Positions 43,778-52,532 of a stretch of DNA of 64,000 nucleotides are shown in pieces. Origin of the DNA: an uncultured Pseudomonadales bacterium (GTDB lineage: Bacteria; Pseudomonadota; Gammaproteobacteria; Pseudomonadales; CANNCY01); NCBI GenBank assembly GCA_947503335.1, contig CANNCY010000001.1, positions 1,154,958-1,218,957 on the forward strand, read 5' to 3'. Positions within the stretch are counted from its first letter, which is position 1. Every line of letters begins with the position of its first letter. The position numbers were made by a program, and so were the translations under genes. The notes below the pieces were generated by a model. The model searched no databases. It was not told the origin of the DNA and saw only the letters and a list, made by a program, of their open reading frames with translations.

Positions 43778-45649
43778 ATGAAACGAATCACAATAACAAC
43801 TTTTATACTCGCCACATCAACCGCCATCGCCCAACCACCCGAATGGGCACAAGACGCCATTTGGTATCAAATCTTTGTCGAGCGTTTCTATAACGGTGAT
43901 CATTCGAATGATCCTACGCCTCACGACATGGACGGCACCTATCCCGGCACCATCCCCACTGACTGGCAACTTAGCCGCTGGACATCTGACTGGTATCAGC
44001 CTGACACCTATTTCAAGCACCTAGATAACACCAAAGATTTTTTAGGCAACCCTGTTAACACCTTTGATCAAAAGACCTCCCTGCGACGGTATGGCGGTGA
44101 CTTGCAAGGTGTACTAGAAAAAATGGATTACATTCAATCGTTAGGTGTCAATGCCATTTACTTTAATCCACTAAACGATGCTCCCTCGCTGCATAAATAT
44201 GATGCTCGTCACTGGCGTCATATAGACCGAAATTTTGGCCCTGACCCAATAGGCGATGCAAAAATATTTAAAGAAGAAGACCCTGCAGACGCAACTAGTT
44301 GGCAATGGACAGCCGCTGACAAGTTATTCTTAAAGGTGATTAACGAGGCGCATCAACGCAATATCAAAGTAATTCTTGATTATTCGTTTAACCACACAGG
44401 CCACACCTTTTGGGCATGGCAAGACGTGCTAAAGAATCAGCAAAGCTCCTCGTACGCCGACTGGTATTGGGTTCAACAGTTCGACAACCCACAAACCGCC
44501 ACCAATGAGTTTAGTTATCGTGGCTGGTTTGGCGTGTTTGACCTGCCTGAAATTAGAGAAACTGAATACATCGACCATGCCGACCGTATCGTACCCGCCG
44601 AAGGCAATATTTATAGCGAGGCAGCTAAGCAGCACATCTTCAATGTTACCTCTCGCTGGCTAGACCCCAACGGTGACGGCGACCCAAGCGATGGTGTAGA
44701 TGGTTTTCGGCTAGATGTAGCTGCCGAGGTGCCGTTTGGCTTTTGGCGCGAGTACCGACAACATGTTAAATCGATCAACCCCGACGCTTACCTTGTGGGC
44801 GAGGTTTGGTGGGAAAAATGGCCCGACCAGTTATTAGACCCTGCGCCGTTTTTACAGGGCGATGTATTTGATGCGGTCATGAACTATCGCTGGTATCGAT
44901 CGGCGCGTCGCCTGTTTGCACGCAATACACCTTACATCACGCCAAGTGAATTCGTTAAACAACTCACTCAGCAAGACAGCACCGTTGACTCGGTTTATCG
45001 ATACGCAAACATGAACATGTCAGCAAGCCACGACACGCCGCGCTTAGTAACCAGTCTTGCGAACAACGCAAAGTACAAAGTAGATGCAAAAGCCCTTCAA
45101 GATAAGCACTACATCATTCATAAGCCCGACGATTCGGTATACGCAGACGCACGCCTTCTATTAATTCACCAGTTTACTTACATAGGTGCGCCACAAATAT
45201 GGGCAGGCGATGAAATGGGCATGTGGGGCAGTGATGACCCACATACAAGAAAGCCACTCATCTGGCCAGAGATGCAATTTGACGACGAGGCAAGACACCC
45301 TCTCGACATGAAGCGCCCTACGAGCCCTGTGAGTTTTGACCACGAACTGAATAAACTATACCAACAGCTCGCAAACTTCAGACGTAATTCATCGGTACTA
45401 CGCCAAGGCTCGTTGATATGGAATGAGGTTAACGACGATAAAGGCCTACTGAGTTATACCCGCTTTATTAACAACAAAACATTACTAATTGCCTTTAACT
45501 TAAGCGAGCAAGAGCAAGTGATTGAAGCAGCTAATGCGGCAAATCTACTGCTAACAGAAAACGATGCGACGCTAATTGATACTACCCTATCACTACCTGC
45601 TAGAAGCGCCGCCATAGTAACCCTACAAGATTACTCTACTAAAAACTGA
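43778..45649 (+). CDS. GH13 alpha-amylase / neopullulanase-like enzyme, exported
   Basis: A protein of 623 residues with a signal peptide (about 1-18, ending TAIAQ). It starts PEWAQDAIWYQIFVERFYNGD. The barrel shows DYSFNHTG, the nucleophile Asp in GFRLDVAAEVP, Glu in LVGEVWWEKW and Asp in SASHDTPRL. The long loop before the second strand and the mature N-terminus recall cyclomaltodextrinase/neopullulanase-type GH13 enzymes without their N-terminal dimer domain. It probably acts in the periplasm on receptor-imported maltodextrins. The 3' end overlaps glucokinase by 19 bases, tail to tail. Confidence 0.9.
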   Translation: MKRITITTFILATSTAIAQPPEWAQDAIWYQIFVERFYNGDHSNDPTPHDMDGTYPGTIPTDWQLSRWTSDWYQPDTYFKHLDNTKDFLGNPVNTFDQKTSLRRYGGDLQGVLEKMDYIQSLGVNAIYFNPLNDAPSLHKYDARHWRHIDRNFGPDPIGDAKIFKEEDPADATSWQWTAADKLFLKVINEAHQRNIKVILDYSFNHTGHTFWAWQDVLKNQQSSSYADWYWVQQFDNPQTATNEFSYRGWFGVFDLPEIRETEYIDHADRIVPAEGNIYSEAAKQHIFNVTSRWLDPNGDGDPSDGVDGFRLDVAAEVPFGFWREYRQHVKSINPDAYLVGEVWWEKWPDQLLDPAPFLQGDVFDAVMNYRWYRSARRLFARNTPYITPSEFVKQLTQQDSTVDSVYRYANMNMSASHDTPRLVTSLANNAKYKVDAKALQDKHYIIHKPDDSVYADARLLLIHQFTYIGAPQIWAGDEMGMWGSDDPHTRKPLIWPEMQFDDEARHPLDMKRPTSPVSFDHELNKLYQQLANFRRNSSVLRQGSLIWNEVNDDKGLLSYTRFINNKTLLIAFNLSEQEQVIEAANAANLLLTENDATLIDTTLSLPARSAAIVTLQDYSTKN

Positions 45650-46554
45650 CAACACCCCATCAATCCTGGCTGCTCGCTACCCACGATGGCCAGGGGAATA
45701 TCAGCGCAATACTGATTAAAGCGGCCCTTGGCTTCGAATCGGGTTCTAAAGCGAATAGGGTCAATATGATGCTGTACATGTGCCAGCATGCCACCGGCAA
45801 GAAATACACCTTGCGTAGCCCCAAGGGCCAGAGCAACATCGCCGGCGGTGTCGGCGTATATGTCGAGAAAGTCTTCAACCGCCTTTAACGCTAGCATGTC
45901 GCCTTGGTTGGCCGCAGCAGTAATATCGCAAGCTGGCAGTTGTTTAGACTCGCCAAGAATCATGGCATTGGCCCAATAGATGTTTTCTAGCCCCATGCCC
46001 GACAAAAGGCGTTCAACACTGACACGTGAATACTTAGACCACAGATGTTGCAAGATCAGCATTTGATGTGTATCGGTGGGAGCAAAGCTTATATGCCCCC
46101 ACTCTGAATCGACCAAACCACCATTAGCTACTCGAGCCGCCATACCTAAACCCGTACCGGCGCCGATAACCGCATGGATACCTTTACCTGTGGGGCGTGC
46201 TTGACCAAACCAGCAAGACATGTCGATATTCTTATGTGACAGCGCGTACACCTGAGCAGTGAAGTCGTTAATAAGCTGCACCTCGCACCCTAAGGCAGTT
46301 CTTAGCTCGTCACGGGTAAAGTGCCACTCGTTGTTTGGCAAGTCGATTAGATGATCATTGACGGGCGCTGCCACTGCCAAGCAGGCCTGTTCTACACGCG
46401 CAGCGTCTACTTGCTTGAGATACGCCAGAGCGGCATCTTGCAATGATGGAAAATCAGCAGTTGCCAGCACCTCAATCTTTGTGGGCGAGTTCTGCTCATC
46501 TACCAATGCAAAACGTGCGTTGGTGCCACCAACATCTGCAACCAATTTGGTCAT
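45631..46554 (-). CDS. glk: Glucokinase
   Basis: A bacterial glucokinase of 307 residues (E. coli Glk is 321). The phosphate-1 motif is LVADVGGTNARFALVD at the N-terminus. NDFTAQVYAL carries the catalytic Asp, and GAGTGLG and the adenosine-binding VFLAGG complete the fold. It phosphorylates glucose released by the maltodextrin enzymes, feeding glycolysis. A MalT-box-like sequence sits 56 bases ahead of the start, so it probably belongs to the same regulon. Confidence 0.93.
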   Translation of the reverse strand: MTKLVADVGGTNARFALVDEQNSPTKIEVLATADFPSLQDAALAYLKQVDAARVEQACLAVAAPVNDHLIDLPNNEWHFTRDELRTALGCEVQLINDFTAQVYALSHKNIDMSCWFGQARPTGKGIHAVIGAGTGLGMAARVANGGLVDSEWGHISFAPTDTHQMLILQHLWSKYSRVSVERLLSGMGLENIYWANAMILGESKQLPACDITAAANQGDMLALKAVEDFLDIYADTAGDVALALGATQGVFLAGGMLAHVQHHIDPIRFRTRFEAKGRFNQYCADIPLAIVGSEQPGLMGCCQFLVE

Positions 46555-46609
46555 CTCAATATCTCAATTTTTCAAAAGCTACTATTGTAATCAGAATTGC
46601 GACGAATAC

Positions 46610-46625
46610 ATCCCCCCAAATGGGG
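46610..46625. promoter_or_regulatory. MalT-box-like site upstream of glk
   Basis: ATCCCCCC and GGGG face each other across a 4-base spacer in the region between glk and the divergent ThDP-enzyme gene. The second half-site is shorter than in the other pairs, so this is the least certain of the group. Confidence 0.4.
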
Positions 46626-46715
46626 TTGATTCCTCTATAACCTTTAGTAAAGGCAAGCTTGGGCACTTTACTCTATGCTGTCGTCATTCTGTTTAGTTTA
46701 ATCTGAGGATCATTC

Positions 46716-48299
46716 ATGGCAACCTGCGGCGAGCAATTAGCTAAGTTAATGCATGCTTACGGCATTGATACAGCATTTGGCATTCCTGGCACCCACACTA
46801 TCGAACTGTATCGCGGCATACCCGCGTCAGGGATTCGGCATGTTACCCCCCGCCACGAGCAAGGCGCAGGCTTTATGGCCGACGGCTATGCGCGTATTAC
46901 CGGCAAGCCCGCAGCCTGTGTAACCGTGTCAGGCCCCGGCGCTTTAAATATTGCCACGGCAATGGGCCAAGCACTGCAAGATTCGGTGCCAATGCTGGTG
47001 ATCTCGGCCGACAACAACACGTTCGAAAAAGGCCTTGGCGAGGGCCGACTACATGAAACCCGCAACATTCAGGCCGCAATGGCCGAATGCAGCGTATGGA
47101 GCCATACATTAGCACGTGCTGATGAACTGCCCAAGGTAATGGCTCGCGCCTTTGCCATTTTTGCAAGCAGCAGACCTGGGCCAGTGCATATCACTGTACC
47201 GCTCGATGTGATCACCGCCAACGCCGATCATGTAGACACAACACCATGGCCGTTACCTAGCCGCCCGGCGCCTGCGCCATCGTCAATCAGCGAGGCGATT
47301 GATTTGATTGGTCAATCGACCAATTTAGTAGTAGCGATTGGCGGTGGCTGTGCCGATGCTGCTGACGAAATTAGAGAGCTCGTTACGCTTCTTGATGCGC
47401 CCGTTACCCAAACACACAACGCAAAAGGCATTCTAAAGTCGGGCCACCCGTTACTTGTTGATACTAGCCCATCGTATGTTCCGGTTAGAGCACTTTACGA
47501 ATCGGCTGACGTTGTTTTAGGGATAGGCACCGAATTTAGCGAAACTGACTATGACTTTTTCTTTAATGGCGAGTTCAAACTTGGCGGCAAATTGATTCGT
47601 ATTGATATTGACCGCGATCAACTTACCCGAAACGTGGTACCTAATGTCGCCATTATAAGCGACGCTAAAATGGCCGCCGACGCGCTATTGCGCGAACTAT
47701 CACAGCGTTCACAAAACGGCGCTGCACAAGTGGCAGCCATGCAATCAGATATTGATGAGTTACACGACGAGGGTTACCAACGCTTTTTAGATTCACTACA
47801 ACAAGGCGCACCTGGCGCCTTTATCGCAGGTGACTCAACCCAACCCGCCTATTACGGTGCCGCTCAATACAACTCGCCCGCACCACGTCGCTTTGCCAGT
47901 GCTGCAACGGGCTACGGTACGCTGGGCTATGCGCTGCCGGCAGCATTTGGTGCAAAGCTAGCACGCCCCGACCTGCCCTCTATTGCTTTAATTGGTGATG
48001 GTGGTTTGCAGTTTACAATCAACGAGCTATCAACCGCGATCGAAGCTGATATTCGTGTCGCTATCGTTGTCTGGAACAACGAGCGCTACGAGATGATTGC
48101 GCAAAACTTTGAGGCTGCAGGCATGCAACCCATTGCCTGCGATATTTACACACCCGACTTTGTAGCGATCGCGAAAGCTTACGGTTGCCAGGCTACTCGA
48201 GTATCTAATCATCAAGAGCTAATTGATGCACTAGCAAGCCATCAAGATAACAAAGGCCCTACGCTGATCGAAGTGTGGGAGTCTGATTTTCTTCAGTAG
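46716..48299 (+). CDS. ThDP-dependent decarboxylase, 5-guanidino-2-oxopentanoate decarboxylase (AruI)-like
   Basis: An acetolactate-synthase-family protein of 527 residues. The N-terminal PYR domain has the catalytic Glu in RHEQGAGFMADGYAR (about 48-62). The PP domain has the ThDP-metal motif GDGGLQF ending in WNN (about 431-455). The N-terminus (CGEQLAKLMHAYGIDTAFGIPG) is closest in my memory to AruI, which decarboxylates 2-ketoarginine in the arginine transaminase pathway; this sub-call is tentative. No small regulatory subunit gene follows. It could use arginine-derived keto acid from the peptide locus 12 kb downstream. Confidence 0.75.
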   Translation: MATCGEQLAKLMHAYGIDTAFGIPGTHTIELYRGIPASGIRHVTPRHEQGAGFMADGYARITGKPAACVTVSGPGALNIATAMGQALQDSVPMLVISADNNTFEKGLGEGRLHETRNIQAAMAECSVWSHTLARADELPKVMARAFAIFASSRPGPVHITVPLDVITANADHVDTTPWPLPSRPAPAPSSISEAIDLIGQSTNLVVAIGGGCADAADEIRELVTLLDAPVTQTHNAKGILKSGHPLLVDTSPSYVPVRALYESADVVLGIGTEFSETDYDFFFNGEFKLGGKLIRIDIDRDQLTRNVVPNVAIISDAKMAADALLRELSQRSQNGAAQVAAMQSDIDELHDEGYQRFLDSLQQGAPGAFIAGDSTQPAYYGAAQYNSPAPRRFASAATGYGTLGYALPAAFGAKLARPDLPSIALIGDGGLQFTINELSTAIEADIRVAIVVWNNERYEMIAQNFEAAGMQPIACDIYTPDFVAIAKAYGCQATRVSNHQELIDALASHQDNKGPTLIEVWESDFLQ

Positions 48300-48882
48300 G
48301 CTCTTCGTCAAACAGTTGATCGAACCATTCATTGAATGAGTCGATCGACTGCTCTAATTGCTGCGTTGCCTCTTCTTCATCAATAAGCTCGTCTAGCCAT
48401 TGATTAAAGTCGTCATACGATTCTTTCGACTGATCCTTAATAGAGTCCCAAAGGCCTGATGCACCCTCTTTTAAGTCAGACTGAGCCTGCGACAAACAAG
48501 CTTCGTTGTCGAAACTGCCTTCTGCCTCGCCCAGTAGTACCAGATCGTCGTGAACCTCAGATAAGGTATCGCAATAATCGCTCGCTTCAAAATAGGTGAC
48601 TGCACCAACAACGGCGATGGTACCAACGGTTGCAGCACCTGCCGCGGCTGTTCCTAAACGCTTACCTGCGCGCTTAGCAAAACGTTTGGTTACTTTGGCT
48701 TTGCGTGCCTTTACGCGAGTCTTCATTTGCGACATCACCGAGCTGGCGCTTTTCATCGAGGCCAATTGACTGGCCGGTACCGCTGCCAACCCGAACATGC
48801 CTAGTATTGACCCCATTGCCAATTTAAAGGCTAACGCTACCGCCATAAGAGTAAGCGTTACCGAATAACACACTTTTTTCAT
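48259..48882 (-). CDS. Membrane protein of unknown function with acidic C-terminus
   Basis: A protein of 207 residues, not recognised. It has an N-terminal hydrophobic segment (about 5-30), then a strongly basic stretch (TRVKARKAKVTKRFAKRAGK, about 57-77), a Gly/Ala-rich helix (about 82-102) that looks membrane-spanning, two mature Cys, and an acidic helical tail with repeated NxWxDxLxDEE-like units (WLDELIDEEE; WFDQLFDEEP). The 3' end overlaps the ThDP-enzyme gene by 41 bases. The ATG at 48882 fits the hydrophobic start. It is divergent from a TonB receptor gene. Confidence 0.68.
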   Translation of the reverse strand: MKKVCYSVTLTLMAVALAFKLAMGSILGMFGLAAVPASQLASMKSASSVMSQMKTRVKARKAKVTKRFAKRAGKRLGTAAAGAATVGTIAVVGAVTYFEASDYCDTLSEVHDDLVLLGEAEGSFDNEACLSQAQSDLKEGASGLWDSIKDQSKESYDDFNQWLDELIDEEEATQQLEQSIDSFNEWFDQLFDEEPTEENQTPTLRSA

Positions 48883-48926
48883 TATTGTTGTCTCAAATCG
48901 TTGACCCAAGCTTAGGAACTTGCGGT

Positions 48927-48947
48927 ATTGTCATAAATCATGCTAAA
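48927..48947. promoter_or_regulatory. Weak operator-like palindrome, site 6 (TonB receptor 2)
   Basis: The left arm ATTGTCAT is perfect. After a 5-base spacer the right arm is ATGCTAAA, which keeps ATG and two As. It lies between the membrane-protein gene and the TonB receptor. It is comparable in quality to site 1 but could be chance in this AT-rich region. Confidence 0.35.
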
Positions 48948-49018
48948 AGATGATTAACCCGTGGAAGTATCACGGCTCAATCATTATACGTTATAACAAT
49001 AAACTAAGGCGTTTAATT

Positions 49019-51676
49019 ATGAAGCTAGCTAAACACCACCTTAAGGTGTTGCCTCTTGCTGTTGCCATGGCGACTGCATCTCAGGTAACGACTGTATCAG
49101 CACAAGAGAACTCTATTGCATTAGAAGAAATCGTTGTTACGGCTACTAAGCGACAAACGACTCTTCAAGAAACCCCTGTCGCCGTATCGGTGGTATCAAG
49201 TGACCAGATCGAAAAAGCACGTATCAACGACATTGCCGATCTTCAATCGATTGTACCAAGTTTACGCGTAAACACGCTGCAAACATCGACCAACACCAAC
49301 TTTACAATTCGCGGTTTTGGTAACGGTGCAAACAACCCTGGTATCGAATCATCGGTAGGCCTTTTTGTTGACGGTGTATACCGCTCACGTTCGGCTGCTC
49401 GTATTGGTGACTTGCCAAAACTTGAGCGTGTCGAGGTACTTCGCGGCCCTCAAAGCACCCTATTCGGTAAGAACGCATCTGCTGGTGTAATCAGCGTTGT
49501 ATCTGCTAAGCCTCAGTTCGAACAAGAAGGTTATGTTGAAGCAGGTATCGGTAACTACAACGAAGTAACCGGTAAGGCGTATTACACCAATGGCCTTAAC
49601 GACATCGCTGCATTCAGCATTGGCGGCAACTTTAATAAGCGCGACGGTTACAACGAAGCCGTAATGCAAAGCCTAGAAGACGTAAATGACCGTGATCGTA
49701 GCAGTGTTCAAGCACAGCTATTGCTAACGCCAAACGAGAATGCAGAAATTCGTTTCATTGCTGATTACGCCGAGCTAAGCGAAATTTGCTGTGGCATCGT
49801 AAACATTCAAAACGATGGCGCTGCCAACGTTATTCGCGCTATGGGTGGCATGCTACCCGACGAGAATGACCCTTGGGCATACATGAGCTATCTAAATAGC
49901 AATCCAACCAACGATCTTACCGACTCTGGTGTTTCGATGAACGTTGACCTAACGTTCGGCAATCACACCCTAACGTCGATTTCGGCAATGCGTAAGAACG
50001 AAAGCAGCTTCGACTTTGACGCCGACTTTAACTCGTTAGATTTGATTCGCACCGGTACCGAATCAGACATCTCAACATTCAGCCAAGAGCTACGTATCAC
50101 CTCTGATTACGAAGGTAAGTTCAACTGGATGCTGGGTGGTATGTACTACCATGACGCCGTAGACTTTAAAGAGAATGTTGGCTGGGGTGCGCACACTCGC
50201 CCATATATCAACAATCTATTCAATGCCTTGGCGGGTAACCCAGCGGCATCTGCGTTACTTTACGCGGCCGAAGCTGCTACAGGTCATGCGCCAAACACCT
50301 TCTTTGGTGATGGCAATGTAATTAGCGAGCAGTGGACCTTAGATAACGATTCAATATCGATTTACGGTACTGTCGACTTTAACGTTACTGACAAGTTAAC
50401 GCTAACCGCTGGCTTAAACTACACCGACGATGAGAAGAAAGTAACCGGTAGCCAAGACATGGGCGACCCGTTCTTTGCCATCGACTTTACTAACCCAGTG
50501 ATTGCTCAGAATGTTGCTGGCGGCGCGATTATGCAAGCCGTTGATAATCCAAATGACCCATTATACCAGGCCTTTGGAGCTACATTTGCGCAAGCAGGCC
50601 TTAGCCTCGATGCGGCAACCTATGCTGCGCTAAACGGCGGTCTTCTTCCAGCCCCCGTATTAGCAGGCTACCAGCAGTTCGTAGCAGGTGTTACTGCTCA
50701 GTACGCAGGCCCAATTGCCGGCTTACAAGCGCTACAGTTTACGCCGCCAATGCTAGGTCTACCTAACGGCGTAGAAGACGGCATGAGCCACGATGATAAG
50801 CTAACTTACACGTTGCGTGCTAACTTTGAAGTGAACGACAACATGTCTGTTTACGTGTCTGCTGCAACAGGCTTTAAAGCAACGTCTTGGAACCTTTCAC
50901 GTGCATCGGCGCCTTTCCACAGCGATGGTGCAGCACTTGAAGCCGCTGGCTTACTACCACCAAACTACATCTACAACGCTGACCCGGCAATGTCGAAGAG
51001 CTTTGGTACTCGCTACGCGTCTCCTGAAGAGTCGACTGTATACGAAATTGGTATGAAAACCTCGTTCGAGCGCGGTGCTCTTAACCTGACGTTGTTCGAT
51101 CAGTCGATCGAAGGATTCCAATCTAACCTATTCCAAGGTAGCGGCTTCGTACTTGCCAATGCGGGCGAGCAAAGCACTTGGGGTATCGAGCTTGACGGTA
51201 TGTTCGCGGTAACCGAGAACCTAATCGTAAGCGGTGCGATGACTCACCTGAATCCTAAGTTTGACAGCTTCCCTGGTGCTCCTGGCCCTGGTGGTACTGT
51301 TGTTGACCTAACAGGCGAAACACCTGCTGGTATTCCACGCTGGGCATTCTCGACCGCCGTTAACTACAGCTTCGATGGCCTATTTGGTACCGACAGCTTT
51401 GTTCGTATGGACTGGCAGTACGAAAGCGAAGTAGACATGGTTGACAACATCCTGTTCTCAACTGGCCCGTACCAGCCTGTACGTAAAGTTAATACCATCA
51501 ACGCAAGTTATGGTATGGAGTGGGACAACGGTTGGCAGATGACTCTATGGGCACGTAACCTAACCAACGACGAATACCTATCGTCAGCGTTCCCGGGCGT
51601 GCTTCAAGAGGGTGTGATTGGTGCTTACACCAACCAGCCTCGCACTTATGGTATGCAGGTTCGCAAGAACTTCTAA
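49019..51676 (+). CDS. TonB-dependent receptor of the broad sphingomonad/marine type
   Basis: A receptor of 885 residues: signal peptide to about residue 28, TonB box ALEEIVVTATKR, plug domain (LQETPVAVSVVSSDQIEKA; IRGFGNGANNPGIESSVGLFVDGVYRSR), and a C-terminal barrel ending YGMQVRKNF. This plug type is common in loci for aromatic, steroid and other small hydrophobic compounds, not only iron or sugars. The ATG at 49019 starts the signal peptide. A weak palindrome upstream and the following SDR and GST genes connect it to the catabolic regulon. The substrate is unknown. Confidence 0.9.
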   Translation: MKLAKHHLKVLPLAVAMATASQVTTVSAQENSIALEEIVVTATKRQTTLQETPVAVSVVSSDQIEKARINDIADLQSIVPSLRVNTLQTSTNTNFTIRGFGNGANNPGIESSVGLFVDGVYRSRSAARIGDLPKLERVEVLRGPQSTLFGKNASAGVISVVSAKPQFEQEGYVEAGIGNYNEVTGKAYYTNGLNDIAAFSIGGNFNKRDGYNEAVMQSLEDVNDRDRSSVQAQLLLTPNENAEIRFIADYAELSEICCGIVNIQNDGAANVIRAMGGMLPDENDPWAYMSYLNSNPTNDLTDSGVSMNVDLTFGNHTLTSISAMRKNESSFDFDADFNSLDLIRTGTESDISTFSQELRITSDYEGKFNWMLGGMYYHDAVDFKENVGWGAHTRPYINNLFNALAGNPAASALLYAAEAATGHAPNTFFGDGNVISEQWTLDNDSISIYGTVDFNVTDKLTLTAGLNYTDDEKKVTGSQDMGDPFFAIDFTNPVIAQNVAGGAIMQAVDNPNDPLYQAFGATFAQAGLSLDAATYAALNGGLLPAPVLAGYQQFVAGVTAQYAGPIAGLQALQFTPPMLGLPNGVEDGMSHDDKLTYTLRANFEVNDNMSVYVSAATGFKATSWNLSRASAPFHSDGAALEAAGLLPPNYIYNADPAMSKSFGTRYASPEESTVYEIGMKTSFERGALNLTLFDQSIEGFQSNLFQGSGFVLANAGEQSTWGIELDGMFAVTENLIVSGAMTHLNPKFDSFPGAPGPGGTVVDLTGETPAGIPRWAFSTAVNYSFDGLFGTDSFVRMDWQYESEVDMVDNILFSTGPYQPVRKVNTINASYGMEWDNGWQMTLWARNLTNDEYLSSAFPGVLQEGVIGAYTNQPRTYGMQVRKNF

Positions 51677-51695
51677 TACTATTTACAAGTGCTAC

Positions 51696-51725
51696 AAAAA
51701 AGCCCGCGTTATGCGGGCTTTTTTT
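51696..51725. terminator. Rho-independent terminator after TonB receptor 2
   Basis: Stem AAAAAAGCCCGC / GCGGGCTTTTTT (one position loosely paired) with a short loop and T-run. It ends the receptor gene and, through its A-run, can serve the convergent exported-protein gene. Confidence 0.9.
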
Positions 51726-51743
51726 ATAACTGTTTATTTTCAA

Positions 51744-52421
51744 TTACCAAAGCTTAAAACGCTTGCCACGCTTATTAGGCTCTACCGCATCCTCAGGCAA
51801 TTCACATATCCGATTCATTCTTGTCGTCGAACCATCTGCGTATTCCCACACCAACTGCTCGCCATCTAAATATCGATACACTACCACTGGCCCAAAACCA
51901 AAGGCATTAAACTCTAGCTTTTCATTACGCCAAATCGCTGTTGCACTGGTACGTAGACAAAAGTCTTTGCTACCGGCCGAAAACAAGACACTACCTTCTG
52001 TGTCATTACTTTGAATGCCGCCTGTGGCGTTGGTGCCAAGATCGTGCACGATACCTTCAGTGGTGATGACTGTTCTATCACCGCACTGTTCGATGCGCTC
52101 AACGTGCCCCACTTTGCCTGATTCAGCTTGCCACAAGCCTCGAATATCTTGAGCCCCTTCTACTAAGGGCTCGGTACACTCAGCTATAACAGGCATCGGA
52201 AAACGCTCGTAGCCACAGCCTGGCGTATTGCCCTTAGCTATGTCTTTAGCAAACTTACCACTGCCATCTAAGACAGGCATCTCACAATAATTTAACTTAC
52301 TTGCATCGCCGACAAATACCGCAGGGTCGGTTTCAAAGGGGTGATCAGACAGATAGCCGTAACCGATCAAGCCTAAAGGCACCGCTAGCACGCCCGCTGT
52401 TATCTTTATCATTCGCTTCAT
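51744..52421 (-). CDS. Exported or anchored protein of unknown function
   Basis: A protein of 225 residues with an N-terminal hydrophobic segment (ITAGVLAVPLGLIGYGYL) that is a signal or membrane anchor. The rest is soluble, contains six Cys (NYCEMP, PGCGY, AECTEP, EQCGDR, DFCLR, RICEL) suited to disulfides, and looks beta-rich (RGLWQAESG, VVVYRYLDGEQLVWEYADG). I do not recognise it; a lipocalin-like fold is a guess. ATG 52421 starts the hydrophobic stretch. The operator-like palindrome at 52439 lies between it and the divergent SDR gene. Confidence 0.72.
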   Translation of the reverse strand: MKRMIKITAGVLAVPLGLIGYGYLSDHPFETDPAVFVGDASKLNYCEMPVLDGSGKFAKDIAKGNTPGCGYERFPMPVIAECTEPLVEGAQDIRGLWQAESGKVGHVERIEQCGDRTVITTEGIVHDLGTNATGGIQSNDTEGSVLFSAGSKDFCLRTSATAIWRNEKLEFNAFGFGPVVVYRYLDGEQLVWEYADGSTTRMNRICELPEDAVEPNKRGKRFKLW

Positions 52422-52438
52422 ATCTCGCCCAACTATAA

Positions 52439-52459
52439 AATGACATACATTATGACAAT
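52439..52459. promoter_or_regulatory. Operator-like palindrome, site 5 (exported protein / SDR-GST operon)
   Basis: Arms AATGACAT and ATGACAAT around the spacer ACATT: the right arm is perfect and the left has two mismatches. It lies between divergent starts at 52421 and 52533, about 27 kb from the nearest other strong site. Confidence 0.65.
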
Positions 52460-52532
52460 AATAGTACGACATCCTTTTACTTCGACTCAAGTTGCGCGAC
52501 AATGAAATAGATAAAAATAATGAGTAACTATT

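Noticed and set aside
46716-48299. Acetolactate synthase large subunit (ilvB/ilvI)
   Set aside because: No small-subunit gene follows, and the N-terminus (CGEQLAKLMHAYG, RHEQGAGFMADGYAR) resembles AruI-type decarboxylases more.
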